The notes: generated from the letters alone by a model not told the origin. A stretch of 64,000 bases of DNA from Salaquimonas sp. (GCA_022340185.1 JAJDOK010000044.1:1-64000); one strand, 5' to 3'; numbered from the stretch's first letter, positions 26,513 through 36,938 are shown. Program-made: numbers and translations.

Positions 26513-26923
26513 CTACAGCGTCTGGTGGCGCGCCTTGGCCCCGCGCTCGATCGCCGCGCATGCGAGCCGGTCGAGATCGAGCCGGTCACGCAGGATTTGC
26601 AGCAGCCGCAATTCCTCCTGCTCCAGATGCAGATCGGCAGCCGCGATCTCGACCGCCAGCGCATAGGCGGTCTCGTACAGCTTTTTCGGCAGGACTTCCT
26701 GCGCATTGGTCATGATCTGGTCGAGCCCGTTGTCTTCCTGCAGGATGGTGGTGCATTGCGCCGCCGCCGCCATCAGGTCTTCCATGTCGTAGTCGGCAAA
26801 GACCGGCAGAGTCTTGATGATGTCGCCCATCTTGGCCAGTTCGTTGTCGGTCATCGTTCGGTCCGCTGCGGACATCGTTACCATGATGTGGATCAGCGCA
26901 TCGTGCGGCGTGGGCTTGGCCAT
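26513..26923 (-). CDS. TerB-like (tellurite resistance-type) helical protein
   Basis: The 136-residue acidic helical protein has the TerB-like pattern: [32 protein letters not shown] in the first half and [28 protein letters not shown] in the second, each with an acidic metal-binding-like stretch. TerB domains bind metal ions and occur in stress and surface systems; this stand-alone form has no assigned role. It is divergent from lysS across 156 bases. Confidence 0.75.
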   Translation of the reverse strand: MAKPTPHDALIHIMVTMSAADRTMTDNELAKMGDIIKTLPVFADYDMEDLMAAAAQCTTILQEDNGLDQIMTNAQEVLPKKLYETAYALAVEIAAADLHLEQEELRLLQILRDRLDLDRLACAAIERGAKARHQTL

Positions 26924-27079
26924 TCGCGTTTCCTCGTTTTCGGGAGATTGACGTGTTTGATATCGCCGCCAAACTATGCGTTAAGACACCACGCCGCAAG
27001 CGGCTTGGAAATCCAGCCACCTTACTCTAAGAACCGCGCCAACAGGCGCTCTGCCGCGCCGTTGAAGCCGGAATCCCGC

Positions 27080-28711
27080 ATGATGAGCACGAATACCCTT
27101 CCTCAATTGGCACTGACGCCCGAACTCGCCGAGGCCGCCTCCGCCTGCAAGGCGTGGGATTTCGAGGAGGCGCGCAAGATCGTTCGCCGTTACGAAAGAA
27201 GCGGCTATCCCGAAGAGGTGCTGTTCGAGACCGGTTACGGCCCGTCCGGCCTGCCGCATATCGGCACCTTTGGCGAGGTGGCACGCACCTCCATGCTCCG
27301 TTATGCCTTTCGCGTACTGACCGAGGACAGGGTGGCGACGCGCCTTCTGTGCTTTTCCGACGATATGGACGGCATGCGCAAGATTCCGGACAACGTGCCC
27401 GACAAGGCGATGCTCGAACCCTACCTGCACATGCCGCTGACTGCCGTACCCAATCCATTTGGCGGCAACTACGAAAGTTTCGGCCACCACAACAACGCGA
27501 TGCTGCGCCGCTTCCTCGATACCTTCGGCTTCGACTACGAATTCGCCAGCGCCACCGACTATTACAAGTCCGGCCGCTTCGACGAGATCCTGCTGCGCGT
27601 CGCCGAACGCTATGACGACATCATGGCGATCATGCTGCCGACTCTGGGCGAGGAGCGTCAGGCGACCTATTCACCCTTCCTGCCGATTTCTCCGACGACC
27701 GGCCGCGTGCTCTATGTACCGATGAAGGATGTCAACGCCTCCGACGGCACGATCACCTATGTCGACGAGGACGGCGCGGAAGTGACGCTGCCGGTCACCG
27801 GCGGCCATGTGAAGCTGCAGTGGAAGCCCGATTTCGGCGCACGCTGGGCAGCGCTTGGCGTCGATTTCGAGATGTTTGGCAAGGACCACGGGCCGAACAT
27901 GATGGTCTATGACAGCATATGCCGGGCGCTGGGCGGCCGCCCGCCGGAGCATTTCGTCTACGAACTCTTTCTCGATCAGAACGGCGAGAAGATTTCGAAA
28001 TCGAAGGGTAATGGGCTGACCATCGACGAATGGCTCACCTACGCCCCGACCGAGAGCCTGTCGCTGTTCATGTTCCAGAAGCCGAAATCGGCCAAGCGGC
28101 TCTATTTCGATGTCATACCGCGTGCTGTCGACGACTATTTCCAGTTTCTCGCCGCCTATGACAGCCAGGACATGGCGCAGCGCCTGCAGAACCCGGTCTG
28201 GCACATCCATGCCGGCAATCCGCCCAGGATCGACATGCCGGTCTCCTTCAACATGCTGCTCAACCTGGTCAGCGCGTCGAACGCCCACGACAGGTCGATC
28301 CTGTGGGGTTTCATCTCGGCCTATCATGAGGGCGCGACGCCGCAGAACCATCCCAAGCTCGACGAACTCGTCGGTTACGCGATCCGCTATTTCGAGGATT
28401 TCGTCAAACCGACCAAGAAGTTCCGCCTGCCCGACGAGGCCGAGCGCGCCGCGCTTGAAAAGCTCGATGCGCGCCTGGCCGCGCTCGACCCGCATGCAAA
28501 AGGCGAAACCATCCAGGACGAGGTCTTCGAGGTGGGCAAGGAAGCGGGCTACGAGAATCTGCGCGAATGGTTCCGCACGCTCTATTCAGTGCTGCTCGGC
28601 CAGGAGCAGGGCCCGCGTTTCGGTTCCTTCGTGGCGCTGTACGGTATCGAGCGCACGCGTGCGCTCATCGCCGAGGCGCTGGCCGGCAATCTCGTCGCCG
28701 GTGGGGCGTGA
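27080..28711 (+). CDS. lysK: Lysyl-tRNA synthetase, class I (LysK)
   Basis: The 543-residue enzyme is the class I form of LysRS, found in archaea and many Alphaproteobacteria in place of the class II enzyme. HIGH-like [10 protein letters not shown] near residue 57 and KISKSKG near 305 are both present, along with [20 protein letters not shown]. The ATGATG start at 27080 fits; the open frame extends upstream over the divergent gene without conservation. No ribosome site is obvious. Confidence 0.95.
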   Translation: MMSTNTLPQLALTPELAEAASACKAWDFEEARKIVRRYERSGYPEEVLFETGYGPSGLPHIGTFGEVARTSMLRYAFRVLTEDRVATRLLCFSDDMDGMRKIPDNVPDKAMLEPYLHMPLTAVPNPFGGNYESFGHHNNAMLRRFLDTFGFDYEFASATDYYKSGRFDEILLRVAERYDDIMAIMLPTLGEERQATYSPFLPISPTTGRVLYVPMKDVNASDGTITYVDEDGAEVTLPVTGGHVKLQWKPDFGARWAALGVDFEMFGKDHGPNMMVYDSICRALGGRPPEHFVYELFLDQNGEKISKSKGNGLTIDEWLTYAPTESLSLFMFQKPKSAKRLYFDVIPRAVDDYFQFLAAYDSQDMAQRLQNPVWHIHAGNPPRIDMPVSFNMLLNLVSASNAHDRSILWGFISAYHEGATPQNHPKLDELVGYAIRYFEDFVKPTKKFRLPDEAERAALEKLDARLAALDPHAKGETIQDEVFEVGKEAGYENLREWFRTLYSVLLGQEQGPRFGSFVALYGIERTRALIAEALAGNLVAGGA

Positions 28712-28715
28712 TTTC

Positions 28716-29702
28716 CTACTGATCCAGTCCGCCGGTCGGGTTGGGCGATGCCGGCAGATCATTGTCGATTGTTGCGGCCGGCGGCGCGTCCGGCTCGGGT
28801 AGCGGTATCAGCGCGTCGGTCGCGCTGAGACCCGGCGCCAGCAGCGGACCTTCCCCTGTTGCCGTCTGGATGGGGTCGGCCTGCGGCAGTTCCCGGTCGG
28901 GCAGGCTGGCGATCGTCCCCTGGCGCCACTGTCCGCGCCCGGCCTTTTGTGCCTTGCCGAAGGCTTTGTCGTAATCGGCACCGGCTTTCGGCTTTGCCCA
29001 GCCCTGTTCGACCAGCCATTCCCCGATATCGCGCCCGGCGATGCGGCAGTGCGTGACGATGCGATCGCTGTTGGCCGACTTGTCCTCCAGCGCGGCCGAC
29101 ACCCGCGCCTCCAGCGTGTCATCCGACGCTCCGGTCCCTGGTTCAACCGGATCGCATTCGATCGGACGCTGGCGAATGAGGCGTCGCAATGCCGAACTTG
29201 CGAATTTGCCGCATGGCCAGCGCTGTGCTTCACCCGCACCGCAAACGGCATCGCCCGCAAGCGGCTCGATGCCGGCGATGACGATTTCCCTGGTTCCCGA
29301 CTTGAGCACGCCGGGGGAGACGACCAGCGCGCGCCGCCAGCGTTCCGGCTCTGGCGGACGCGGCGGCGGGGGCGGCGGTTCCGCGGCCGGCAGCCGAACG
29401 ATCATCCGGTCGTGCACTTCAGGTCCGGGCAACACATGATCAGGCGTCACATTGCGGATGTCGCCACGCACCGTTTCGAGCACCGGCTTCCTGTCCGTTT
29501 CCTTTGCTGGCGCTTTCACCGTTTCCTCCGGCTTTTCCGCGTCCGGTCTGTCAGCCGGTTCGGATTTGGCGGCAGGCACTGCTTCGGATTTCGCGGCTTC
29601 GTCAACCGGTGAGGGCGGCATTTGCCGTGACGACCAGCCGGCATAGACGATTGCGGCCGCAGCACAGCAAAGGGCGATGACGATGCCGGCAATGACGCGC
29701 AT
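28716..29702 (-). CDS. Exported or membrane-anchored thermonuclease-like (SNase-fold) protein
   Basis: The 328-residue protein has an N-terminal hydrophobic signal/anchor (residues 5-22), a proline, lysine and glutamate-rich linker to about 125, and an SNase-like domain at about 125-265 (GVLKSGTREIVIAGIEPLAG, THCRIAGRDIGEWLVEQGWAKPK, AFGKAQKAGRGQW). The catalytic Arg-Glu-Arg set of staphylococcal nuclease is not obviously complete, so activity is doubtful. Stop abuts the lysK stop (converging). Confidence 0.8.
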   Translation of the reverse strand: MRVIAGIVIALCCAAAAIVYAGWSSRQMPPSPVDEAAKSEAVPAAKSEPADRPDAEKPEETVKAPAKETDRKPVLETVRGDIRNVTPDHVLPGPEVHDRMIVRLPAAEPPPPPPRPPEPERWRRALVVSPGVLKSGTREIVIAGIEPLAGDAVCGAGEAQRWPCGKFASSALRRLIRQRPIECDPVEPGTGASDDTLEARVSAALEDKSANSDRIVTHCRIAGRDIGEWLVEQGWAKPKAGADYDKAFGKAQKAGRGQWRQGTIASLPDRELPQADPIQTATGEGPLLAPGLSATDALIPLPEPDAPPAATIDNDLPASPNPTGGLDQ

Positions 29703-29746
29703 GGTGTCCTGACCGTGTTTCGAACGGGTCTTCTCTCGACTGGTAC

Positions 29747-30433
29747 TTACTGGCTGGCCCAGATGATTCGCGCCATCCAGTCGATTTCCTCCGGCTTGAA
29801 GGCCCGGTCGGGATGTTCGGGGTTGAGCGACTGCAATTCGATCGCTTTGGTCGAACGCCGCGCCAGCAGTTTCGCCATCACCTCGCCGTCGAGTGTCCTG
29901 ACCACAACGCGATCGCCTTTCCGGATCGTGGCACCGGGCGCAACGATGATGATGTCCCCGTCGCGATAGAGCGGCAGCATGGAATCGCCTGAGACTTCCA
30001 GCGCATAGACCGCGTCCTGGTCCCCGTTCGGGAAGTTGATCTCGTCCCAGCCCTGGCCGGCCGGAAAGCCGCCATCGTCGAAAAACCCGCCGACGCCGGC
30101 CTGCGCGAAGCCGATCAGCGGCACCTGCAATTCACCGGGCGTGCCGTATTTGTCCGGCACCGCCCTGAGCGTGTTCTTGCGCGCGGCCTTCGCTGCCCCC
30201 CGGAAACCGGGAATCAGCGCCATGAATTCTTCGAGACTGGTGTCGGTCGCCCGCAACACCCGTGCGACCGATTCCGTCGAGGGCCAGCGCGGTCGCCCGA
30301 CGCCGGTCACCCGTTTCGATTTGTTGAAGCTGGTCGGATCGAGCCCCGCCGCCCGGGCGAGACCGGACGGAGTCAGCCGTTTCTTCTCGGCCAGAGAATC
30401 GATCGCCGCCCACACCCCTTCATGGGAAAGCAT
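29747..30433 (-). CDS. LexA/CI-like repressor with S24 peptidase domain
   Basis: The 228-residue protein combines an N-terminal helix-turn-helix (LTPSGLARAAGLDPTSFNKSKR) with a C-terminal S24 domain containing the serine in SGDSMLPLYRDGDIII and the lysine in GEVMAKLLAR. Such proteins self-cleave or act as XRE-family regulators. There are no phage genes nearby, and it looks like a chromosomal regulator of the rhizobial type. The ATG giving MLSHEGVW is preferred over an upstream start. Its target is unknown. Confidence 0.88.
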   Translation of the reverse strand: MLSHEGVWAAIDSLAEKKRLTPSGLARAAGLDPTSFNKSKRVTGVGRPRWPSTESVARVLRATDTSLEEFMALIPGFRGAAKAARKNTLRAVPDKYGTPGELQVPLIGFAQAGVGGFFDDGGFPAGQGWDEINFPNGDQDAVYALEVSGDSMLPLYRDGDIIIVAPGATIRKGDRVVVRTLDGEVMAKLLARRSTKAIELQSLNPEHPDRAFKPEEIDWMARIIWASQ

Positions 30434-30597
30434 ATGCCCACCGCCCATGACATCGCGGAGTTGATCCGCAAGGAAATTATTCCTGAAAAGCGTAGCCTCG
30501 AAGCCATACCGAGTCTACCCCTGCCAGGCTGCTCGCAGGCGAGCGTGGCACCAGCGCAACAGATTTGAGTGCACAACCGTGCGAACCGGAGAAATTC

Positions 30598-31218
30598 TCA
30601 GATCGCATGATAGGCCTCGCGGCCCGACACGATCATGTTTTCGAGCAGTTCCAGCTTGTCCTGGCCCCAGAACGTCTCGCCCTTGTAGACATAGGCCGGC
30701 ACACCGATCGCATCGGCAGCGCTCGCCGCCTCGCTGTTGGCGGCAACGGCGTTGGCTGCATCTTCGCCGCCTGCCGCCGCCAGCACCGCCTCGGCATCAT
30801 GACCCGTGGCGGTCAGCAGTTCGGCGACGACGTCCTCATCGGAAATATTCTTTTCCTCCGCCCACACCGCGCGGCACGCTGCGAAAATGAATCCATCCGG
30901 ATCTCCGCCGCCAAGCACGATCGCTGCCGCGCTCAGATCGGCGGTCGTCGGATTGACCGGAAAGAAGGCGGGTTTCAGATTGAGCTTCACCTTTCGCAAT
31001 TCGGCATGACGCTGCAATTCTACAAAACGGTAGCGCTGGCGCATGGCCGAACGCTGGGGCAGGGGAACCGACCCCGATTGCTCCCACAATTTGCCGAGGG
31101 TGACCGGCCTGAAATTGACCTGCAGGCCGTGGCGCCGTGCAATTTCCATCAGGGTCTCGTGACCGAGATAGACATTGGGAGATATCACCGTGAAATAATA
31201 GTCGATTGCCTCGGCCAT
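30598..31218 (-). CDS. DsbA-fold 2-hydroxychromene-2-carboxylate isomerase family protein
   Basis: The 206-residue protein resembles HCCA isomerase (kappa-class GST/DsbA fold): YYFTVISPNVYLGHETLMEIARRHG at the start, with the catalytic serine replacing the thioredoxin cysteine in ISPNVY, RPVTLGKLWEQSG and GVPAYVYKGETFWGQDKLELLE at the end. The family isomerises naphthalene-degradation intermediates or acts as glutathione-linked isomerase; the substrate here is unknown. GGGGGAG precedes the ATG. It is divergent from the methyltransferase gene. Confidence 0.9.
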   Translation of the reverse strand: MAEAIDYYFTVISPNVYLGHETLMEIARRHGLQVNFRPVTLGKLWEQSGSVPLPQRSAMRQRYRFVELQRHAELRKVKLNLKPAFFPVNPTTADLSAAAIVLGGGDPDGFIFAACRAVWAEEKNISDEDVVAELLTATGHDAEAVLAAAGGEDAANAVAANSEAASAADAIGVPAYVYKGETFWGQDKLELLENMIVSGREAYHAI

Positions 31219-31332
31219 GCTGCTCCCCCTCTTGTCGTTCACGTCGGTTTTGACGCCTTTCGCAGGGCAATGTACACCGGAGTGAGCCTGTCGCAAGGCG
31301 CAGGCCAACAACAGTTCGCGATAGGTCCCGCA

Positions 31333-31980
31333 ATGAAACAAACCCCCGAGGAATTGCTGGCGCGCGCCTATGCGCTGTCCGACGCGGCGGAGGCCAAGGC
31401 GCTCTACCGCGACTGGGCGACGACCTATGACGCGACCATGCTCGGCGGTCTCGGCTATCTCACCCCATCGCGCACGGCTGACTTGCTTGCCGGCAATCTG
31501 GCAGAAAGGGATGCTTCCATCCTGGATGTGGGCTGCGGTACGGGACTTGCTGGCGAAGCATTGGCCGGACGCGGCTTTTTGGACATCGACGCCCTCGATT
31601 ATTCACCCGAAATGCTGAAAGTGGCCGGTGCGAGGCTTCACGAGGGGCAACGCGTCTACAACCGGCTGATCGAGGCCGATCTCAACGCCCCGCTTGATCT
31701 GGCGAACGACAGCTATGACGCGTTGATCTGCACCGGCACCTTCACCCACGCCCATGTCGGCGCGGCCTGCCTCGACGAATTGTTCCGCATTTTGAAACCG
31801 GGCGGCCTGTTCGCCTGCACGGTTCACAAGGATGTCTGGCAACCGGCCGGCTTCGCAGAAAAGGTCGCCGAACTCGAAAAGTCAGGTAGGCTCGAAACGC
31901 TTGCCCACGAGCCGGGCACCTATTTCGCCGATAGCGCCGAACCGGACGGCTTTTACATTCTGTGGCGCAGCGGACAATGA
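31333..31980 (+). CDS. Class I SAM-dependent methyltransferase
   Basis: The 215-residue protein carries SAM-binding motif I ILDVGCGTGLAGEAL near residue 58, an acidic residue in DALDYSPEML, and FRILKPGGLFACTVH as the post-III motif. The N-terminal YRDWATTYDATML resembles Williams-Beuren/COQ-type methyltransferases. The acceptor is unknown. A repeat-rich gap of 206 bases follows. Confidence 0.9.
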   Translation: MKQTPEELLARAYALSDAAEAKALYRDWATTYDATMLGGLGYLTPSRTADLLAGNLAERDASILDVGCGTGLAGEALAGRGFLDIDALDYSPEMLKVAGARLHEGQRVYNRLIEADLNAPLDLANDSYDALICTGTFTHAHVGAACLDELFRILKPGGLFACTVHKDVWQPAGFAEKVAELEKSGRLETLAHEPGTYFADSAEPDGFYILWRSGQ

Positions 31981-32002
31981 TTCCGACGCGACCCAACGCT
32001 TT

Positions 32003-32113
32003 CGTCATGCTCGGGCCCCGCTCCTTCGTCATCCTCGGCCTTGTGCCGAGGATTTGACGAATCCCGGAGGTTCCGTGATTCATTGGATGCTCGGGACAGA
32101 CCCGAGCATGACG
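32003..32113. repeat. Mosaic of intergenic palindromes
   Basis: CGTCATGCTCGGG (32003-32015) and CCCGAGCATGACG (32101-32113) form a long-range inverted repeat. Inside are two further hairpins: ATCCTCGGC/GCCGAGGAT (32031-32053) and ATGCTCGGG/CCCGAGCAT (32087-32109). Similar palindromes in rhizobial intergenic DNA are known as dispersed REP/RIME-like elements. The gap contains no gene. Confidence 0.75.
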
Positions 32114-32132
32114 GCCGCAAGACGCGCTTCAT

Positions 32133-32160
32133 AAAAAAAACCCGGCCTTGCGGGCCGGGC
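32133..32160 (-). terminator. Rho-independent terminator of the fad operon
   Basis: On the minus strand CCCGGCC (32159-32153) pairs with GGCCGGG (32147-32141) around a five-base loop, followed by eight T residues. It lies 27 bases after the fadJ stop codon. Confidence 0.9.
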
Positions 32161-32186
32161 TTGTTTCGTCTGGCAGTTGAACGGCG

Positions 32187-34409
32187 TCACGCCGCCTTTT
32201 TCTGTTCGGCCTGCGGCTTCGGGTTGAAGCGCTCGTAGAACTTCTCGTCGCTCTGGGCCATTTCCAGCAGCAGCTTGTTCGGCTTGAACTGCTTGCCGTA
32301 TTTCTTCTGCAATTTCTTGCACATCTCGACAAAGGCAGTGGTGCCCATGCCGTCGATATAGGAGATCGCTCCGCCGGTGAACGGCGCGAAACCGAAGCCG
32401 AGAATCGAGCCGACATCGGCCTCGCGCATGTCGGTCACCACGCGCTCCTCGACGCAGCGCGCGGCTTCCATCGCGATCACTGCATGGAAACGTTTGCGCA
32501 ATTCCTGAACGTCGATTCTGTCGGGATCCTGCTGCGGATAGAGTTCGGCGGCGCCGGGCCACAGATGCTTCTTGGCGGGCTTGGCCGGATAATCATAAAA
32601 GCCCTTGCCGTTCTTGCGCCCGTAGCGGCCAAGTTCCTCGACCATCTTGTCGATCAGTTCGACATGGCGCGGGTCGACGGCCTTCTCGCCCAGATCGCGG
32701 ATCGTCTGATGCATGATCTTGTGGGCCAGATCGATCGCGGTTTCGTCGGTCAGCGCCAGCGGCCCGACCGGCATGCCGGCGGCCTTGGCGACATTCTCGA
32801 TCATTGCCGGCGGCACACCCTCGATCAGCATGTTGTAGGCTTCGTTCATGTAACGCAGCACCATGCGGTTGATGTAGAAGCCGCGCGAATCGTTGACCAC
32901 GATCGGCGTCTTCCTGATGGCGCGCACATAGTCGAGCGCCATGGCCAGCGCCTTGTCGCCCGTCCTTTTACCCATGATGATTTCGGTCAGCATCATGCGG
33001 TCGACCGGCGAGAAGAAGTGGATGCCGATGAACTGCTTCTGCCTGGGGAAGTTCTTCGCCAGCCCCGTGATGGGGATCGTCGAGGTGTTGGATGCAAAGA
33101 TCGCGCCGCGCTTCATGTGCTTGGCGGCTTCCTCGGTGACGATCTTCTTGATGTTTGAATCCTCGAACACCGCCTCAATGACGAGATCGCAATCGGCGAG
33201 CGTTGAATAGTCCGTCGTCGTCTCGATGAAGGAGAGCAGTTTCTCCTTGGCTTCCGGCGTCGAGCGGCCCCTGGAGATCGCCCGGTCCTCGATGCCTTCC
33301 GAATGCGCCTTGCCCTTGGCTGCTGCTTCCTTGTCGCGGTCGAGCAGGACGACCTTGATGCCGGCCTTCGCCGTCACATAGCCGATGCCCGCACCCATGA
33401 AGCCGCCGCCGCCAAGAATGGCGACCTTCCTGATCTTCGAGGCCGGCACATCGGCCGGGCGACGCGCGCCCTTGTCGAGTTCCTGCTTCGACAGGAACAG
33501 CGAGCGGATCATCATCCCCGCTTCCGTCGTGGTCAGCACATGCGCAAAATAGCGGGTTTCGACCCGAAGCGCGGCGTCGATCGGCAGCAGCAGGCCCTCA
33601 TAGACGCATTTCATGATGCAGCGTGCGCCGGGATAGTTGTCATAGGTCTCGCGGCGGTAGATCGCGTTGGCCGGCGGGAAGAGCTGTGCGCCCTTGGCCG
33701 AATAAACCTGGCCGCCGGGCAGGCGGAAGCCCTTCTCGTCCCAGGGTTGGACGGGCTTCAGCCCGTCGAGGATCATCTTCTTCGCCGTTGCGATCAGCTT
33801 CTTCGGCGCCGCGACCTCATGGACCAGGCCGACGCGCTTGGCTTTCGCCGCGTCATAATTCCTGCCCTGCAGCAGCATCTGCAGCGCTTCCTGCGTGTCG
33901 ATCAGGCGCGGCACGCGCTGCGTGCCGCCGCCGCCGGGGAACAGTCCGACCTTGACCTCGGGCAGGCCGACCTTCGCCTTGGGGCTATCCGACATCACCC
34001 GGCCATGGCAGGCAAGGCACAGTTCGAAACCGCCGCCAAGCGCAACGCCGTTGATCGCCGCGACCCAGGGTTTGCCCGAAGTCTCGAGCCTGCGGTTGAT
34101 ACGCTGGAGGAAAGACGAGTTCTCGAACAGGGTCTTGGCGGCCTCTTCGGGATCCTTGGTCTTCAACTTCTGATAGGCGACGACCGAGCCTTCCAGCATC
34201 GAGAGATCCGCGCCGGCGGAAAACGAGTCCTTGCCCGAGGTCACAACGACGCCCTTCACCTTGTCTTCGCTCGCCATTGCCTCCACGATTGCTTTGAGGT
34301 CTTCAACGACGCTCTGGTCGATGACGTTCATGGACTTGCCCGGCATGTCCCAGGTGACAAGCGCGATGCCGTCCGCATCAGTCTCGACGGTGAAATTCTT
34401 GTAAGCCAT
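32187..34409 (-). CDS. fadJ: Multifunctional fatty-acid oxidation protein (enoyl-CoA hydratase / 3-hydroxyacyl-CoA dehydrogenase)
   Basis: The 740-residue protein has an N-terminal crotonase domain (about 1-190; SAGADLSML oxyanion region and GVALGGGFELCLACHGR) and a C-terminal 3-hydroxyacyl-CoA dehydrogenase (about 330-700; Rossmann VAILGGGGFMGAGIGYV, catalytic His region HFFSPVDRMMLTEII). It hydrates and oxidises acyl-CoA intermediates in beta-oxidation. AGAGGAA precedes the ATG. The stop of the PaiB-like gene is one base before its start, indicating coupling. It is the last gene of the operon, with the terminator after it. Confidence 0.95.
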   Translation of the reverse strand: MAYKNFTVETDADGIALVTWDMPGKSMNVIDQSVVEDLKAIVEAMASEDKVKGVVVTSGKDSFSAGADLSMLEGSVVAYQKLKTKDPEEAAKTLFENSSFLQRINRRLETSGKPWVAAINGVALGGGFELCLACHGRVMSDSPKAKVGLPEVKVGLFPGGGGTQRVPRLIDTQEALQMLLQGRNYDAAKAKRVGLVHEVAAPKKLIATAKKMILDGLKPVQPWDEKGFRLPGGQVYSAKGAQLFPPANAIYRRETYDNYPGARCIMKCVYEGLLLPIDAALRVETRYFAHVLTTTEAGMMIRSLFLSKQELDKGARRPADVPASKIRKVAILGGGGFMGAGIGYVTAKAGIKVVLLDRDKEAAAKGKAHSEGIEDRAISRGRSTPEAKEKLLSFIETTTDYSTLADCDLVIEAVFEDSNIKKIVTEEAAKHMKRGAIFASNTSTIPITGLAKNFPRQKQFIGIHFFSPVDRMMLTEIIMGKRTGDKALAMALDYVRAIRKTPIVVNDSRGFYINRMVLRYMNEAYNMLIEGVPPAMIENVAKAAGMPVGPLALTDETAIDLAHKIMHQTIRDLGEKAVDPRHVELIDKMVEELGRYGRKNGKGFYDYPAKPAKKHLWPGAAELYPQQDPDRIDVQELRKRFHAVIAMEAARCVEERVVTDMREADVGSILGFGFAPFTGGAISYIDGMGTTAFVEMCKKLQKKYGKQFKPNKLLLEMAQSDEKFYERFNPKPQAEQKKAA

Positions 34410-34410
34410 C

Positions 34411-35052
34411 TCAATTCCTCTCATTTGTCGCTCTGGCCTGCGCCATGCTGGCGGCAACGGCCACGGCGTTTGCACCGGACTCTTTCAGTCCGGCCAGAAC
34501 GCCAAGATGATCTTCTTCATTCTTGTGCTGGTTGAGCTTCCAGGCGCCTTCGACTTTCGTCACCCGCATCCGCATACCGACGATCGCCCGTGACATCTTG
34601 TCGATATAGTCGTGCGGCGCGTCTGAGACGTGCCATTCGTCTGGTCGGCCCGCCTCGTTGACAGCGGTCAGCTCGTCGAGATGGCGGCGCAGTTCGTCCG
34701 GATTGTCGATGACCTCGAGCATGCCGTGCATGTGCACGGTCACATAGGTCCAGGTCGGCACCGCCTTGCCGGTCTCCGCCTTGGTCGGATACCAGCCGGG
34801 ATGAATGTAGCTCTGCTCGCCCTGAAACACCGCGAGGCTCGGCCCCGAAAGATCGAGCTGCCAATGCGGATTGGCTCTCGCGATGTGGAACTCCAGGTGA
34901 ATATCGTCGTCGTCGAACTTGACCACGCAAGGCGCATGGGTGGCATGCATTTCGTCGCCTGCACCGGTCACGATGCAGGCAAGCTGAATGCGCTGCGCGG
35001 CCTCGATCAGCACGGCGCGATCCTCAACCCTGAAGAAGGCGGGCTGGTACAT
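34411..35052 (-). CDS. FMN-binding PaiB-family protein
   Basis: The 213-residue protein has the PaiB split-barrel pattern: [20 protein letters not shown] at the N-terminus, [43 protein letters not shown] and [13 protein letters not shown]. PaiB was described as a negative regulator in Bacillus, and the family binds FMN; a regulatory role is not shown by sequence. It sits between the thiolase and fadJ with six- and one-base gaps, an unusual member of a beta-oxidation operon. Confidence 0.85.
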   Translation of the reverse strand: MYQPAFFRVEDRAVLIEAAQRIQLACIVTGAGDEMHATHAPCVVKFDDDDIHLEFHIARANPHWQLDLSGPSLAVFQGEQSYIHPGWYPTKAETGKAVPTWTYVTVHMHGMLEVIDNPDELRRHLDELTAVNEAGRPDEWHVSDAPHDYIDKMSRAIVGMRMRVTKVEGAWKLNQHKNEEDHLGVLAGLKESGANAVAVAASMAQARATNERN

Positions 35053-35058
35053 GGTGGT

Positions 35059-36267
35059 TCACACCCGCTCGATGATCGTTGCCGTGCCCATGCCGGCGCC
35101 AATGCACAGCGTCACCAGCGCGGTGTTGAGATCGCGGCGCTCCAGTTCGTCGAGCACGGTGCCCAGGATCATCGCGCCGGTCGCACCCAGCGGATGGCCC
35201 ATGGCGATCGCGCCGCCATTGACGTTCATCTTGGTGTGGTCGATGTCGAAGGCCTGCATGTAGCGCAGCACGACGGAGGCGAACGCCTCGTTCAGTTCGA
35301 ACAGGTCGATATCGCTGAGTTTCATCCTGGCGCGCTTTAGAAGCTTCTCGGTCACGTCGACCGGGCCGGTCAGCATGATCGCCGGTTCCGAGCCGATATT
35401 GGTGAACGCCTTGATGCGCGCCCGCGGCTTGAGGCCCATCGACTTGCCGGCCTTCTTGTTGCCGAGCAGCACCGCACCCGCTCCGTCGACAATACCGGAA
35501 GAATTGCCGGCATGGTGGACATGGGTAATCGTCTCGACTTCGGGATAGCGTTGCACCGCAACCGCGTCGAAGCCGCCCATCTCGCCCATCATCACGAAGG
35601 AGGGGTCAAGCGAGGCGAGCGACTGCATGTCGGTGCCGGGCCGCATGTGTTCGTCGCGGTCGAGGATGGTGATGCCGTTGATGTCTTTCACTGGAGCGAT
35701 CGATTTCTTGAACCGGCCGTCTTCCCAACTCTTCGCCGCACGCTTCTGGCTTTCGACCGCATAGGCGTCGACGTCGTCGCGCGTAAAGCCGTATTTGGTG
35801 GCGATCAGGTCGGCGGAAATGCCCTGCGGCACGAAATAGGAGGGAACGGCGACGGACGGGTCCATCGCCCAGGCGCCGCCTGAGGCGCCCATTCCGACGC
35901 GGCTCATCGATTCCACACCGCCGGCGATGACGATGTCATCGGAACCTTGCGCGATCTTTGCCGCGCCCAGATTGATGGCGTCGAGGCCCGAGGCGCAGAA
36001 ACGCGAAATCTGGATGCCCGGCGCCTTGTTATCGTAGCCGGCCTCGAATGCGGCGGCGCGCGGAATGACCGAGCCGGCTTCGCCGACGGGATCGACGCAG
36101 CCGAAGACGATGTCATCGACCTGGCTCGTATCGAGTTCGTTACGGTCGCGGATGGCTTCAAGCGCCCCCGCCGCCAGCCTCACCGCCGGCACTTCGTGCA
36201 GGCTGCCGTCCTTCTTGCCGCGTCCGCGCGGCGTGCGAACATGATCGTAAATGAAAGCTTCAGGCAT
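35059..36267 (-). CDS. fadA: Acetyl-CoA acyltransferase (thiolase)
   Basis: The 402-residue thiolase shows the acyl-acceptor cysteine in RFCASGLDA near residue 90, NEAFASVVL, the histidine of [15 protein letters not shown] and the proton-transfer cysteine in CIGAGMGTA. It completes beta-oxidation with the FadJ protein. GGAG lies before the ATG giving MPEAFIYD; the longer frame to 36303 adds unconserved residues. GST and thiolase are 32 bases apart. Confidence 0.94.
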   Translation of the reverse strand: MPEAFIYDHVRTPRGRGKKDGSLHEVPAVRLAAGALEAIRDRNELDTSQVDDIVFGCVDPVGEAGSVIPRAAAFEAGYDNKAPGIQISRFCASGLDAINLGAAKIAQGSDDIVIAGGVESMSRVGMGASGGAWAMDPSVAVPSYFVPQGISADLIATKYGFTRDDVDAYAVESQKRAAKSWEDGRFKKSIAPVKDINGITILDRDEHMRPGTDMQSLASLDPSFVMMGEMGGFDAVAVQRYPEVETITHVHHAGNSSGIVDGAGAVLLGNKKAGKSMGLKPRARIKAFTNIGSEPAIMLTGPVDVTEKLLKRARMKLSDIDLFELNEAFASVVLRYMQAFDIDHTKMNVNGGAIAMGHPLGATGAMILGTVLDELERRDLNTALVTLCIGAGMGTATIIERV

Positions 36268-36299
36268 GTCCGGTCTCCTTGGATCGTTTCGCCGCGTAT

Positions 36300-36938
36300 T
36301 CACCCTTGCGGACCGGAAGGCAGGATCGCCTCCGGCGCGGCCCAGTTCTCGAGAGTTTTAAGTCTGTTCGTCCAGGCGTTGATACCCGGGAAATCGGCCC
36401 AGTCCAGCCCGTAATGATCCGGCCAGAAAAGGTAGCCGGCGCAAGAAAAATCGGCGATGGTCGGCCTGTCGGTGGCCACCCAGTCGCGCCCGGCCATGTG
36501 CCGCTCGAAGGTTTTGATGGCGGCCATCATCCGCCCCTTCATGAACTCTGCTTCCGGCGTCTCGCCCTTGCCGGCGAAACGCACGAGAAAGCGGTAGGTC
36601 GCGATATAGCTGGTCAGCTTGTGATTGTCCCACAACAGCCACCGCAGAATCTCGCGATGTTCGGTTGCGTTGCGGGCGGCGAACTGGTCGTAGCGGTCCG
36701 CCAGGTACCACAGGATGAGCGCCGATTGCGACAGGGTGAGATCGCCCTGCGTATGGTCGATCAGAACCGGCACCTCGCCCATCTCGTTGAGCGCCAGGAA
36801 TTCCGGCGTGCGCACGCCGCCATGGAAGAAGTCGACCCAGACCGGCTGCCAGTCCGCGCCGGCAAGCTGCAGCATCAGCGCAGCCTTGTAGGCATTGCCG
36901 GATTCGACAAAGCAATGCAGCGTGTAGTCCGCCATCAT
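36300..36938 (-). CDS. Glutathione S-transferase family protein
   Basis: The 212-residue protein has an N-terminal thioredoxin-fold (YTLHCFVESGNAYKAALML, then GEVPVLID and LSQSALILWYLADRYDQF with the cis-Pro and glutathione-gamma-Glu SxS motif QSA) and a helical C-terminal domain (RPTIADFSCAGYLFW). Its start overlaps the DUF1330 stop as ATGA. In this operon it may detoxify reactive acyl or peroxide products (inference). Confidence 0.9.
   Translation of the reverse strand: MMADYTLHCFVESGNAYKAALMLQLAGADWQPVWVDFFHGGVRTPEFLALNEMGEVPVLIDHTQGDLTLSQSALILWYLADRYDQFAARNATEHREILRWLLWDNHKLTSYIATYRFLVRFAGKGETPEAEFMKGRMMAAIKTFERHMAGRDWVATDRPTIADFSCAGYLFWPDHYGLDWADFPGINAWTNRLKTLENWAAPEAILPSGPQG

Noticed and set aside
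30434-30568. 44-codon plus-strand frame (MPTAHDIAELIRKEI...) in front of the S24 repressor
   Set aside because: It begins exactly where the repressor start is on the other strand, has no ribosome site and no recognisable homologue. It could be a small divergent gene but nothing supports that beyond the open frame.
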